Both the position numbers and the translations under genes were made by a program. Under the pieces are notes generated by a model. It was not told where the DNA came from, did not search any database, and was given only the letters and a program-made list of their open reading frames with translations. From NCBI GenBank assembly GCA_035629775.1, contig DASPHG010000062.1:1-64000 (forward strand): 64,000 nt of DNA, written 5' to 3'. How positions within the stretch are numbered: position 1 is the stretch's first letter; the number at the start of each line of letters is the position of its first letter. This DNA comes from DASPHG01 sp035629775 (GTDB taxonomy: Bacteria > Actinomycetota > Thermoleophilia > Solirubrobacterales > Thermoleophilaceae). This document shows, one piece after another, positions 7,577-15,946 of this stretch.

Positions 7577-9305
7577 AGCTGATCTGGCAGACCAGCGTTC
7601 GGTTGCGGCCCACCTTCAGCGTGGCCTCGCCCTTGCGTATACGCAGCTTGCCGCGCCTGAGCACGCGGCCGTGGTCGCGCACCCTGATGACGAACCGGTA
7701 GCGGCCCGGGACGCCCGCCACCGTCATGTTCAGCTTGCGGCGGCGCCCGGCCGGCTCCTTGAACCGCAGCTTCGACACGATCGCGCCGGCGCGATTGCGG
7801 AACGTCGCGGTCAGCGTGACCTTCCGGCCCCGCTCGCCGGGCGTCCGCAGGCGCACGACGCGCGCGGCGCCGCCCAGCTTCCGCTCCTCGGCGGGCGGCG
7901 CGGGCTCGTTCGGCTCGGGCTCGGGCTTCGGCTTCGGCTTCGGCTTCGGCTCGGGCTCGGGTTCCGGCTCGTCGGTGACGCCCCGGTACGCGCGGCGCTG
8001 CGCGTCCTGGTCGCCGGCCGTGGCCGGCCAGCCGGCGCCGTCCTCGCCCGTGTAGCGCAGGACGTCCATCCCGCGTGCGATGTCGCCGGTGAAGACGTAG
8101 CCGCGGTGCGGCTTCGCCGCCCAGGCGTTGGCGCCCGTCGGGATGAAGTGCCCCGGGCTCGTGGCGTTCGCCGGGTCGTCGTAGTCCACGACGTGGATCC
8201 CGCGCCCGTACCACGCCGTGACGAGGCGGTTCTCGGTCGGCGCCTGCCAGAACACGTGCACCGTGCACCCGCCGGTGGGGTTGAGCTGGAAGGGCAGGTT
8301 GAACGTGCCGAGCTTCCCCTCGCCCGCGCCGTTCTCCACAATCGTGCCGTCGGCGTCGAGCGCGTAGAAGTGGAGCGCCCCGATGTCCGTCGGGTCGCCG
8401 ACGAACGGAAGCACGCCCTCGCCCGCCTTGACGGGCGCGCCGCCGCAGAGGGGCGAATCGCCGCCGCCGTTGAACTCGTCGGTCACGACGAGCGTGTCGC
8501 GCGCGGGGTTCGGCTCGGCCTGGTGCGAGATCGTGACGGCCGGGTCCTGGATCCGCTGGAGCAGCTCGGGGTTCTTCGGGTCCGTCACGTCGATCACGTC
8601 CGTGTAGCCGATCGAGGCGGCGTACAGCAGCGACCTGCCGTCCGGCCGATGGTCCACGAACGAGTCGTGCACCGAGTCCTCGCCGCCGAAGTCGAGCTCC
8701 GAGATCTTTGCGGGCTGCGCCGGGTTCGTCAGGTCGAAGACCTCGAGCTTCGAGTAGCTCGTGGGGTAGTTGTTGACGTAGAGCGTCCGGTCGTCGAGCG
8801 TCTGCGTGTGCGTCCCGACCTCGATCGGGATGAACCCGACCATCTTCGGGTCCGACTTGTCGGTCGTGTCGATGATCATCGACCCCGACTCGCCGTCGTC
8901 CAGGCACGTCGCGCCGGTCGAGTCCGTGGACAGCACAGCGAGGTTGCCGTCGTTCGAGAGCTGCACGTCGTACTGGCTGCCGCCCCCGCAACTGAAGACC
9001 CCGACCCGATCGGGGTGTGTCGGGTCGGAGATGTCGGCGACCACCAAGCCCTCGGTGTAGGAGCCGATGAACGCGTAATCGCCGTGCATCTCGATGTCGG
9101 AGGCGGCCGGGTTGCCGCCGGTCGTGTCGAGCGGCAGGTTCGCGACGATCTCGAAGTTCTCGCCCTCGCCCGTGAGCGGATGGGGGTCCGGGATGGCCGC
9201 AGCGGTGGCGGCCAGCCCGCTGGTGGCCACGCGGTCGTCGAAGACGGTCGCGTTCGCAGTGGCGGGAAGCAGCAGGGCCGCAAGCACGGCGAGGTAGAGG
9301 CGCAT
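7575..9305 (-). CDS. Secreted LVIVD-repeat beta-propeller protein
   Basis: This 576-residue exported protein has a signal peptide (first about 20 residues, ending ATANA). Repeated blades of the form VADISDPTHP, VFDLTNPAQP, VIDVTDPKNP and VVDYDDPAN mark the LVIVD repeat family, predicted to fold as a beta-propeller. A low-complexity Pro/Glu/Lys linker (encoded near 7910-7975) joins it to a basic beta-rich C-terminal domain of about 100 residues. Functions of LVIVD proteins are poorly known; binding or surface display is plausible. It lies 32 bp downstream of rmlB on the same strand and a perfect palindrome follows its stop. A second LVIVD protein with an inserted PA domain is at 42584-44503. 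Confidence 0.82.
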   Translation of the reverse strand: MRLYLAVLAALLLPATANATVFDDRVATSGLAATAAAIPDPHPLTGEGENFEIVANLPLDTTGGNPAASDIEMHGDYAFIGSYTEGLVVADISDPTHPDRVGVFSCGGGSQYDVQLSNDGNLAVLSTDSTGATCLDDGESGSMIIDTTDKSDPKMVGFIPIEVGTHTQTLDDRTLYVNNYPTSYSKLEVFDLTNPAQPAKISELDFGGEDSVHDSFVDHRPDGRSLLYAASIGYTDVIDVTDPKNPELLQRIQDPAVTISHQAEPNPARDTLVVTDEFNGGGDSPLCGGAPVKAGEGVLPFVGDPTDIGALHFYALDADGTIVENGAGEGKLGTFNLPFQLNPTGGCTVHVFWQAPTENRLVTAWYGRGIHVVDYDDPANATSPGHFIPTGANAWAAKPHRGYVFTGDIARGMDVLRYTGEDGAGWPATAGDQDAQRRAYRGVTDEPEPEPEPKPKPKPKPEPEPNEPAPPAEERKLGGAARVVRLRTPGERGRKVTLTATFRNRAGAIVSKLRFKEPAGRRRKLNMTVAGVPGRYRFVIRVRDHGRVLRRGKLRIRKGEATLKVGRNRTLVCQIS

Positions 9306-9337
9306 ACCTGCCGTAACGCAGGAAGAAGGCGGAACTG

Positions 9338-10339
9338 TCAGCCGGCGAGGCGGCGGCCGTACTGGCGCTCGTAGTACTCGCGGTAGTCGCCCGAGCGGAT
9401 GGGCTCCCACCACCATTCGTTGTCGCGGTACCACGCCACGGTTCGCTCGAGGCCCTCCGCGAACTGGACCTGCGCCTCCCATCCGAGCGCGCGCACCTTG
9501 TCCGAGGCGAGCGAGTAGCGCCGGTCGTGGCCCTTGCGGTCCTCCACGTGCTCGATCAACGATTCGTCGCGACCCGTCAGCTCCAGGATGCGCTCGACGA
9601 CGCGGATGTTCTCCTCCTCGTCGGGCCCGCCGACGTTGTACACCTCGCCCGGCCCGCCCTCGCGCAGCACGGTGTCGATCGCGCGCGCGAAGTCCTCGAC
9701 GTACAGCCAGTTGCGGACCTGCCGGCCGTCCCCGTAGACCGGCAGCGGGTCGCCGTGGATCGCGTTCAGGACGCACAGCGGGATCAGCTTCTCCGGGTAC
9801 TGGCGCGGCCCGTAGTTGTTCGATCCGCGGCAGATGACGGCCTCGATGCCGTGCGTGTGGACGTGCGCCTGCACCAGCAGGTCGCCGGCCGCCTTCGTGG
9901 CCGAGTACGGGGACGACGGCTGGAGCGGCGACGCCTCGGTGAACGAACCGGATTCGATGGAGCCGTAGACCTCGTCGGTCGAGACCTGGAGGTAGCGCAG
10001 CACGCCGATCTCGCGGGCCGCCTCCAGGAGAACCCCGGTGCCGATCACGTGCGTGACCGCGAACGGATCCTGACCCTCGATCGACCGGTCCACGTGCGAC
10101 TCCGCGGCGAAGTTCACGACGAGGTCGCAACCGTCCATCGCCTCGCGGACGGCGGCGGGATCCTCGATCGCGCCCTCCACGAAGGTGATCCGGTCCTCGA
10201 CATCGGCCAGGTTCTCGCGCCGGCCGGCGTAGGTGAGCTTGTCGAGCACGACGATCTCGTCGCCGGGCCGCGCGTCCAGCACGACGCGGACGTAGGTGGA
10301 TCCGATGAAGCCGGCGGCGCCGGTGACCAGGATCCTCAC
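9338..10339 (-). CDS. rmlB: dTDP-glucose 4,6-dehydratase
   Basis: This 333-residue extended SDR enzyme converts dTDP-glucose to dTDP-4-keto-6-deoxyglucose. Seen: the NAD-binding GAAGFIGS near the N-terminus, STDEVYG, and the catalytic YSATK motif (Tyr and Lys), followed by RGSNNYGPRQYPEKLIP, which is diagnostic for RmlB. Length is normal. It overlaps rmlD by 4 bp (ATGA) and forms one operon with rmlA and rmlD, making dTDP-deoxysugars for cell-surface glycans. Confidence 0.96.
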   Translation of the reverse strand: MRILVTGAAGFIGSTYVRVVLDARPGDEIVVLDKLTYAGRRENLADVEDRITFVEGAIEDPAAVREAMDGCDLVVNFAAESHVDRSIEGQDPFAVTHVIGTGVLLEAAREIGVLRYLQVSTDEVYGSIESGSFTEASPLQPSSPYSATKAAGDLLVQAHVHTHGIEAVICRGSNNYGPRQYPEKLIPLCVLNAIHGDPLPVYGDGRQVRNWLYVEDFARAIDTVLREGGPGEVYNVGGPDEEENIRVVERILELTGRDESLIEHVEDRKGHDRRYSLASDKVRALGWEAQVQFAEGLERTVAWYRDNEWWWEPIRSGDYREYYERQYGRRLAG

Positions 10340-11187
10340 CTGGTGACCGCTCCCTCGGTTCGCTCGGCGAGGTACGAGGCGAGGCCCTCCTGCCAGTCAG
10401 GCAGGTAGATCGCCTCGGTGCGCTCGGTCGAAAGCACCGAGTAGGGCGGCCGCGGAGCCGGCCGGCTCAGCTCGGCGGTCGTCATTGACATCGTCCGCAC
10501 CTCCAGGTTCGCCTGGCGGAAGATCTCCTGGGCGAACTCGTACCAGGAGCACTCGCCGCCGCCGGCGATGTGGTGAATGCCGAACGCCGACGTATCGATC
10601 AGGCGCACGAGCGCGTCCGCCAGGTGGGCGGTGTAGGTCGGGCAGCCGACCTGGTCGCGCACGACGACGACGTCGCCCTGGTCCTGACCGAGCGCGAGCA
10701 TCGTTTCCACGAAGTTCCGCCCGCCCGTGCCGAAGAGCCACGAGCTGCGCACGATGAAGTAGCGCTGGTTCGCGGCCGCCGTCTCCGCCTCGCCGGTGGC
10801 CTTCGTCTGCCCGTAGACCGACAGCGGCCGGGTGGGGTCCGACTCCACGTAGGGCTCGCCCTTCAGCCCGTCGAAGACGTAGTCGGTCGAGGGGAAGACG
10901 ATGCTCGCTCCGACCTCGGCCGCGCCGAGCGCCACGTGGCGGGCGCCCTCCACGTTGATTCGCGTGGCACCCACGAGATCGTCCTCCGCGCCGTCCACGT
11001 CGGTGTACGCGGCGCAGTTGACGACGACCTCCGGCGCCTCGCGCACGCACGCCCGCCACACGGCCTCGGCGTCCATGATGTCGAGGTCGGCGTGCGTCAG
11101 CGCGACGACCTCGTGGTTCCAGTAGGCCGCGGCGCGGGCGAAGTCCCTGCCGAGCATCCCGCCTGCGCCTGTGACCAGGACCCTCAC
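10336..11187 (-). CDS. rmlD: dTDP-4-dehydrorhamnose reductase
   Basis: This 283-residue SDR enzyme reduces dTDP-4-keto-rhamnose to dTDP-L-rhamnose. Seen: the glycine-rich GAGGMLGRDF at the N-terminus, NCAAYTDVDGAE, STDYVFDG and the active-site YGQTKATGE, all RmlD hallmarks. It starts 3 bp after the rmlA stop and overlaps rmlB by 4 bp. The 3,5-epimerase RmlC that should act between RmlB and RmlD is not in the window. It must be elsewhere, or RmlD reduces a non-epimerised sugar. Confidence 0.95.
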   Translation of the reverse strand: MRVLVTGAGGMLGRDFARAAAYWNHEVVALTHADLDIMDAEAVWRACVREAPEVVVNCAAYTDVDGAEDDLVGATRINVEGARHVALGAAEVGASIVFPSTDYVFDGLKGEPYVESDPTRPLSVYGQTKATGEAETAAANQRYFIVRSSWLFGTGGRNFVETMLALGQDQGDVVVVRDQVGCPTYTAHLADALVRLIDTSAFGIHHIAGGGECSWYEFAQEIFRQANLEVRTMSMTTAELSRPAPRPPYSVLSTERTEAIYLPDWQEGLASYLAERTEGAVTR

Positions 11188-11190
11188 GGG

Positions 11191-12264
11191 CTAGAGGATC
11201 GCGATCTCGGCGTTGTCGCCGACGACGAACCGGAAGGCCCGCGGCAGCTCCGGGCTGCGCGCGATCGCCACGTTCTTGCCGATCAGGCTGGCCTCGATCC
11301 GGCCGTCGAGGTCCTGCACGGACGAGCCCTCGAGGACGATCGAGTGCTCGATCTCGGCATTCGAGACGACCACGCGGTCCCCGATCGCCGTGTACGGCCC
11401 GATGTAGGCGTCGGTCAGCACGGCGCCGCGCCCGATGATCGCCGGGCCGCGCACGGTCGTCCGCTCGAGCCGCGCGCCCGCCTCGATTGCAACCCGGCCC
11501 TCCACGCGCGAGTCGCTCAGCTCGCCCTCGAGCCGCTCCGCGATGTCGTCGAGGATCAGCCGGTTCGCCTCGAGCATGTCCTGCACCTGGCCCGTGTCCT
11601 TCCACCAGCCGCGCACCACGTGCGGGTCCACGCGCAGCCCGCCGTCCACGAGGTTCTGGATCGCGTCCGTGATCTCGAGCTCACCCCGGGCCGAGGGCTC
11701 GATCGCGCGCGCGGACTCGAACACCGCGGAGGTGAACATGTACACGCCGACGAGGGCGAGGTCGGTCTTCGGCTCGGGCGGCTTCTCGACGAGGCGCGCC
11801 ACGCGTCCCTCACCGTCGAGCTCGGCGACGCCGTAGTGCTCGGGGTCGGGGACGGGCGTCAGCAGGATCAGCGCGTCCGGCCGGTCCGAGCGGAAGGTGT
11901 CCACGAGCTCCGTGATCCCGTCGCGCAGCAGGTTGTCGCCCAGGTACATCACGAACGGCGAGTCGCCGAGGAACCCCTCGGCTGTCAGCACGGCATGGGC
12001 GAGGCCCAGTGGAGCGTCCTGCTCGATGTAGGTGATCTCGACGCCGAACGCGGAGCCGTCGCCGGCCACCTCCTGGATCTCGGCGCCCGTCTCCGGCGCG
12101 ATGATGATCCCGACCTCACGGATCCCGGCCGCCGCCATCGCCTCGATTCCGTAGAAGAGCACCGGCTTGTTCGCGACGGGCACGAGCTGCTTCGCGCTCG
12201 TGTAGGTGATCGGGCGCAGGCGGGTGCCGCGGCCGCCGGAGAGGATCAGGCCCTTGAGCTCCAC
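11191..12264 (-). CDS. rmlA: Glucose-1-phosphate thymidylyltransferase, long form
   Basis: This 357-residue enzyme makes dTDP-glucose from glucose-1-phosphate and dTTP. The nucleotide-binding signature GGRGTRLRP is at residues 10-18, followed by AKQLVPVANKP, YLGDNLL and a VEKPPEP motif. The C-terminal third is a left-handed beta-helix with hexapeptide-like repeats, typical of the long RmlA subtype. I chose the GTG at 12264, where the upstream stop and this start overlap as TAGTG. In-frame codons further upstream lie in the neighbouring gene. It opens the rmlA-rmlD-rmlB run. A paralogue with a destroyed signature is at 17259-18323. Confidence 0.95.
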   Translation of the reverse strand: MELKGLILSGGRGTRLRPITYTSAKQLVPVANKPVLFYGIEAMAAAGIREVGIIIAPETGAEIQEVAGDGSAFGVEITYIEQDAPLGLAHAVLTAEGFLGDSPFVMYLGDNLLRDGITELVDTFRSDRPDALILLTPVPDPEHYGVAELDGEGRVARLVEKPPEPKTDLALVGVYMFTSAVFESARAIEPSARGELEITDAIQNLVDGGLRVDPHVVRGWWKDTGQVQDMLEANRLILDDIAERLEGELSDSRVEGRVAIEAGARLERTTVRGPAIIGRGAVLTDAYIGPYTAIGDRVVVSNAEIEHSIVLEGSSVQDLDGRIEASLIGKNVAIARSPELPRAFRFVVGDNAEIAIL

Positions 12265-12716
12265 TAGTAGGTCCCGCCCAGCTTCGAGTGGTCCCACGAC
12301 ACGGTGCGCGTCGGGGTGAAGCGAAGGCCCACGCGCTTCTCCGCCTGCTTCTCGACCAGCGCCTCGACGTTGTGGTCCAGCTCGCCGGCGTAGCGCCCGA
12401 ACAGGCGCATCCCGTACTCCTTGGCGTCGCGGTCGAGCGTCACGTCGCACTCCATCATCACGCCGCGCAGCTCCTCGTACCGGACGCCGTGCTCCACCTG
12501 GACCGTGGCGCGCGGGTCGCGCTCGAGGTTCTTCGTCTTCTGCGACTTGGCGTAGGTCCAGCCGATCAGCTCATCACCGTCGGGGACGTACCAGAGCGGC
12601 ATGAGGTGGGGCCGGCCTTGCGGGCCGACCGTCCCGACGGTCATCACGAGCTGCTCCTCGAGGAAGGCGCGCACCTCGCGATCGGACATGCGGATCTGGT
12701 CACGCCGCGACCCCAT
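12264..12716 (-). CDS. PPOX-class split-barrel protein, probable F420- or FMN-dependent
   Basis: This 150-residue protein has the pyridoxamine-phosphate-oxidase-like split barrel. The opening MGSRRDQIRMS, then MPLWYVPDG, WTYAKSQKTKNLERDPRA and a RGVMMECDV stretch match the actinobacterial group usually annotated as PPOX-class F420-dependent enzymes. The true substrate is unknown. I start it at the ATG at 12716; an internal ATG at 12689 is possible. It overlaps rmlA by one base, so it may be co-transcribed although no functional link to rhamnose is evident. Confidence 0.85.
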   Translation of the reverse strand: MGSRRDQIRMSDREVRAFLEEQLVMTVGTVGPQGRPHLMPLWYVPDGDELIGWTYAKSQKTKNLERDPRATVQVEHGVRYEELRGVMMECDVTLDRDAKEYGMRLFGRYAGELDHNVEALVEKQAEKRVGLRFTPTRTVSWDHSKLGGTY

Positions 12717-12745
12717 GTCGGCGTAACCTACCGTCGCGACGGCTT

Positions 12746-14806
12746 TCAGCTGCGAGCCAGCCCGGCCAGGGCCTCGGCGCCCTCGAGCACGGCAGCGCGC
12801 GCTTCGTCGGGCTCGAGGACCACGGCGTCGCCGCCGAGGCTGAGGATCTGGTGCACCAGCCAGTCGGTGCCCTTGAACGCCTGCTCGACGATCACGGCGC
12901 CGTCGCGCAGCTCTTCGACCACGCGCTTGTCCTCCCGCGCCCAGCGCGCCCGCTCGGGGGACCACCAGATGCGCGCGACCTTCGACGCCTCGACCTCCCC
13001 GGTTCGCAGCCATCCGCGCGTGTCGGCCTCGACGCCCTCGCGCGGGTCGAACTTCTCGTCGAGCACGCTGGCCGACCGGATCCGGTCGAGCCGGAAGGTG
13101 CGGGCGTCATCGCGTTCGAGGTCGTGGGAGACGACGTACCAGCCCTCGCGCCCGTTGGCGAGCTGGTAGGGCTCGATCCGGCGGGTCGAGAAATCGTCCT
13201 CGTTCTCCTTGTAGTAGTCGATCTCGACAAGGCGACCCGACGCGATGCCCTCGCTGAGCACGCGCGCGATCTCCGAGTCGTCGCCCTTCGCGCGCGTGAT
13301 CTGAAGACCATCCTGGGCCGGGTCCTGGCCGAGCGCGTCCACGATCTTCTGCCGCGCGGACTCGAGCGACCCCTCCGGAATGTGCTCGCCGATCAGGTCG
13401 ATGGCGGCGACGAGCGCCTTCGCCTGGAGCGGCAGCAGCCGCGCGGGCCGGGCGAAGTTGTCGCCGTAGGGCTCGGGGTCGACCTCGATCTGGTCGCCGA
13501 CGACCTCGGCGTACACCACGTAGCTGCCGCCGCCGAAGTTCACGACGTTCAGCACGTCGATGTCCTCCTGGAGCTCCTGCTCGCTGACGTGCAGCTCCTC
13601 GCAGAGGGGCGCGAGGTCGAGCTTCGTGCCCTCGCGCGCGGCCTTGATCAGGATGCTCGCGAGCGTCACGAGGCGCGCGAACCGCTCGGGACGGATCGGC
13701 GAGTCGCCCTTGCCGTCGTCGGACTCCGGGGCCGGGCGCTCGGCGGGTGCGCCCTTCGACTTCGCCACCTCGAACGTGCCGCTGTGGCGCTCGACGATCA
13801 GCTCGAGGCGCTCGGACGCCAGCGCCACGAGATCCTCGGGCCCCAGCAGCCGCGCGCGGTCGCCCAGCTCGAGCACCCACGACACGATCGCCCGCGAATC
13901 GGCGTACTCCGTCTCGAAGACGGAGCCCTCGCCGGGCGCGTCGTCGACCTCGGCCGCCGGCGTGAGCGTGCCGGCGTGGCCGTAGTGGCGCTCGATCAGC
14001 CAGTCGACCCGCGGTGACAGCCAGATCCGGGCCGTGCCCTGCGGCTCGCCGAGCTGCCAGTCGGTGCGCGTGGCGTACCAGCGGTGGTCGAAGTCCTCGG
14101 GACGCGAGAAGTCGTGCTCGGCCTTCGACGAGTAGGAGACCTTGCCGCGGATCCGGGACAGCCGGAAGACGCGGATGTCCTGCCGCTCGTGCGAGTAGCC
14201 GATCAAATAGAACTGGCCGCGCTGGTAGAGGAGCTGGTAGGGGTCGACCTTGCGCTTCTCCTCCGAGTCGCGCCCGATCGTGTAGTAGTCGAACACGATC
14301 GTCTTGCGCCTGAAGATCGCCGTCTCGATCTTCGACAGCCGCTGCGACAGCTCACGCCCGCCGGCCTCGGCGGTCTGGGCGAGCGCGACCGGCTGGCTCT
14401 CCGCCGTGCCGAGCGGCGACGGCTTGCCCCACGAGAGCTGCTGGAGCGCGAGCCGCAGCGGCTCCGCGTAGGCGAACTCGCCGTCCAGCAGGCTGAGCGC
14501 CATCCGCAGCGCGCCGAGCTCGGCGTCCGAGAACTCGATCGCCGGCAGGTAGAAGTTCTCGGGCGGGAGCGTGTAGCTCTCCGCCTCGTAGGACCCGTCG
14601 GCGGGCTTGTCCACCTTCAGGTCGATGCCGAGGGACTCGAGCTCGGCCCGATCGGCGTAGAAGCGGCGGGCGAACGCGTCGTCGTTCATGCCCGAGTAGC
14701 CCTCGACCTCCTGCTTGATCTCGAGCGCCGTGACCGAGCGCCGCTCGGCCATCAGGAACGAGATCAAGGACAGCTGCCGGATGAGCTTCTCGGTGTCCTT
14801 TGCCAT
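12746..14806 (-). CDS. pafBC: Fused PafB-PafC transcriptional regulator (tandem HTH-WYL)
   Basis: In mycobacteria PafB and PafC jointly activate the RecA-independent DNA-damage response. Here one 686-residue polypeptide holds both. The first half has a winged HTH (residues 1-60) and a WYL domain (about 140-230, with a VDPYQLLYQRGQFYL core). The second half has an HTH (about 350-415) and a WYL domain (about 520-600, with RIEPYQLANGREGWYV). A natural fusion is known from some actinobacteria. I chose the ATG at 14806 because the upstream extension uses a rare TTA codon and adds nothing conserved. No pafA or proteasome genes are adjacent. WYL domains are thought to sense a nucleic-acid or nucleotide ligand. 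Confidence 0.9.
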   Translation of the reverse strand: MAKDTEKLIRQLSLISFLMAERRSVTALEIKQEVEGYSGMNDDAFARRFYADRAELESLGIDLKVDKPADGSYEAESYTLPPENFYLPAIEFSDAELGALRMALSLLDGEFAYAEPLRLALQQLSWGKPSPLGTAESQPVALAQTAEAGGRELSQRLSKIETAIFRRKTIVFDYYTIGRDSEEKRKVDPYQLLYQRGQFYLIGYSHERQDIRVFRLSRIRGKVSYSSKAEHDFSRPEDFDHRWYATRTDWQLGEPQGTARIWLSPRVDWLIERHYGHAGTLTPAAEVDDAPGEGSVFETEYADSRAIVSWVLELGDRARLLGPEDLVALASERLELIVERHSGTFEVAKSKGAPAERPAPESDDGKGDSPIRPERFARLVTLASILIKAAREGTKLDLAPLCEELHVSEQELQEDIDVLNVVNFGGGSYVVYAEVVGDQIEVDPEPYGDNFARPARLLPLQAKALVAAIDLIGEHIPEGSLESARQKIVDALGQDPAQDGLQITRAKGDDSEIARVLSEGIASGRLVEIDYYKENEDDFSTRRIEPYQLANGREGWYVVSHDLERDDARTFRLDRIRSASVLDEKFDPREGVEADTRGWLRTGEVEASKVARIWWSPERARWAREDKRVVEELRDGAVIVEQAFKGTDWLVHQILSLGGDAVVLEPDEARAAVLEGAEALAGLARS

Positions 14807-14893
14807 GCCCGCGGGCCAGCATAAGGAAGGGAAACGCACGCCGTGCAGCGCTCTGCGACGACCCCGTGCGCTTTTTCGCTCTTTGCGGGGTGG

Positions 14894-15889
14894 CTAGGCG
14901 GCGTTCCGGCGCGCGAAGTACGCCGAGCTCTCGAGCGCGCGGTCGAAGCGCGACCAGCGCTCGCCGTCGCCAAGCGACTTCTCGAGCCGGTCGAAGCTGC
15001 CGAGCTTGCCGCCGAGGTTGTCGATGGCGTGCACGAGCGTGGCCTCGCGCGTGCAGGGGACGACCGGGCTGCCGTGCTCGAGCGACCCGTGGTGGGAGAG
15101 GATGATGTGGAGCACCGCCTCCGCCGTGGCGGCCGGGAAGCCGGGGATCTCCTCGATCTCGCGCCGGACGATGTGGTAGCCCAGCGGAATCTCACCCTGG
15201 AGCTTTCCGGCGTCGGAGAGGTCGATCGCGCCGCCCTCCATCTCGTAGGCCTCGATCTTCCCGATGTCGTGGAGCAGCGCGCCGGTGACGGCAACGTCGC
15301 GGTCGAGCCCGGGGAAGGTCGCCGCCATCGCGCTGACGCCCTGCGCGACTGACAGGCAGTGCTCGAGCAGGCCGTGGCGGTAGGCCTGGTGGTAGTGCTT
15401 GGCGGCCGGCCAGATGCTGTAGCGCTCCCAGATCCGCCCCTCCGGCGCGATCAACCCGTCGAGGAGCTGGCGCAGGTGCGGGCACTGCACCGTGCCGATC
15501 AGCTCGCGCAGGTCGGCCTCCATCTGCCCGAAGGGGATCGGCGCGCACTCGTGGAGGTCCTGCGGGTCGTACTCGCCGTCGCCCGCGGCGCGCGCGCTGC
15601 GCACGGTGAGCGTGGAGCCGAAGCGCTCGTCCTCCGAGTACGTGCCGCGGACGATCACGACCGTGCCCGGCAGGGCGGCCTCGGCGATGGCGTCCACGTC
15701 GTCCCAGCACACCGCGTCGATCCGCCCGGTGACGTCGCCGAGCTGGAGCTTCAGGAAGGCGTCGCCGTTGCGCTTCGCGCGCCGGCTGAGCTCGCGCACG
15801 ACGAACGCCGTCTCGACCTGCTGGCCGTCGGTCAGGTCGCGCGCGAACACCTTCTCCGCGAGGGTCGGTATGAGAATCGCCTGCTCCAT
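14894..15889 (-). CDS. OB-fold plus HD-domain 3'-5' exoribonuclease (YhaM/CbfA-like)
   Basis: This 331-residue protein has an OB-type nucleic-acid-binding fold (about 20-105, including LKLQLGDVTGRIDAV) and an HD phosphohydrolase domain (about 155-300). HD residues seen are GLLEHCLSVA (His), LLHDIGK (His-Asp), ILSHHG (His) and AIDNLGGK (Asp). This architecture is that of YhaM of Firmicutes, a metal-dependent 3'-5' exonuclease on RNA or single-stranded DNA. I chose the ATG at 15889. It is divergent from the SDR gene with 57 bp between. An imperfect stem (ACCCCG/CGGGGT, 14861-14891) lies just downstream but has no T-run. Confidence 0.87.
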   Translation of the reverse strand: MEQAILIPTLAEKVFARDLTDGQQVETAFVVRELSRRAKRNGDAFLKLQLGDVTGRIDAVCWDDVDAIAEAALPGTVVIVRGTYSEDERFGSTLTVRSARAAGDGEYDPQDLHECAPIPFGQMEADLRELIGTVQCPHLRQLLDGLIAPEGRIWERYSIWPAAKHYHQAYRHGLLEHCLSVAQGVSAMAATFPGLDRDVAVTGALLHDIGKIEAYEMEGGAIDLSDAGKLQGEIPLGYHIVRREIEEIPGFPAATAEAVLHIILSHHGSLEHGSPVVPCTREATLVHAIDNLGGKLGSFDRLEKSLGDGERWSRFDRALESSAYFARRNAA

Positions 15890-15946
15890 CGGGACGGTCA
15901 AGTTAGGGCCGCGCCCGGACGGCTCCCGGCCCGTAGAGTGCCGCGC

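Noticed and set aside
7910..7975. Hexanucleotide tandem repeat as a separate repeat element
   Set aside because: It encodes the Pro/Lys/Glu linker of the LVIVD protein and is explained by that low-complexity segment.
6702..9374. 890-codon plus-strand open frame across the ATPase and LVIVD genes
   Set aside because: Arg/Val/Asp/Ala-rich low-information translation opposite two well-supported genes; no signal peptide, motif or ribosome-binding site.
14861..14891. Stem ACCCCG/CGGGGT downstream of the OB-HD nuclease as an intrinsic terminator
   Set aside because: Six-base stem with a 19-nt loop and no T-run; too weak to list as a terminator.
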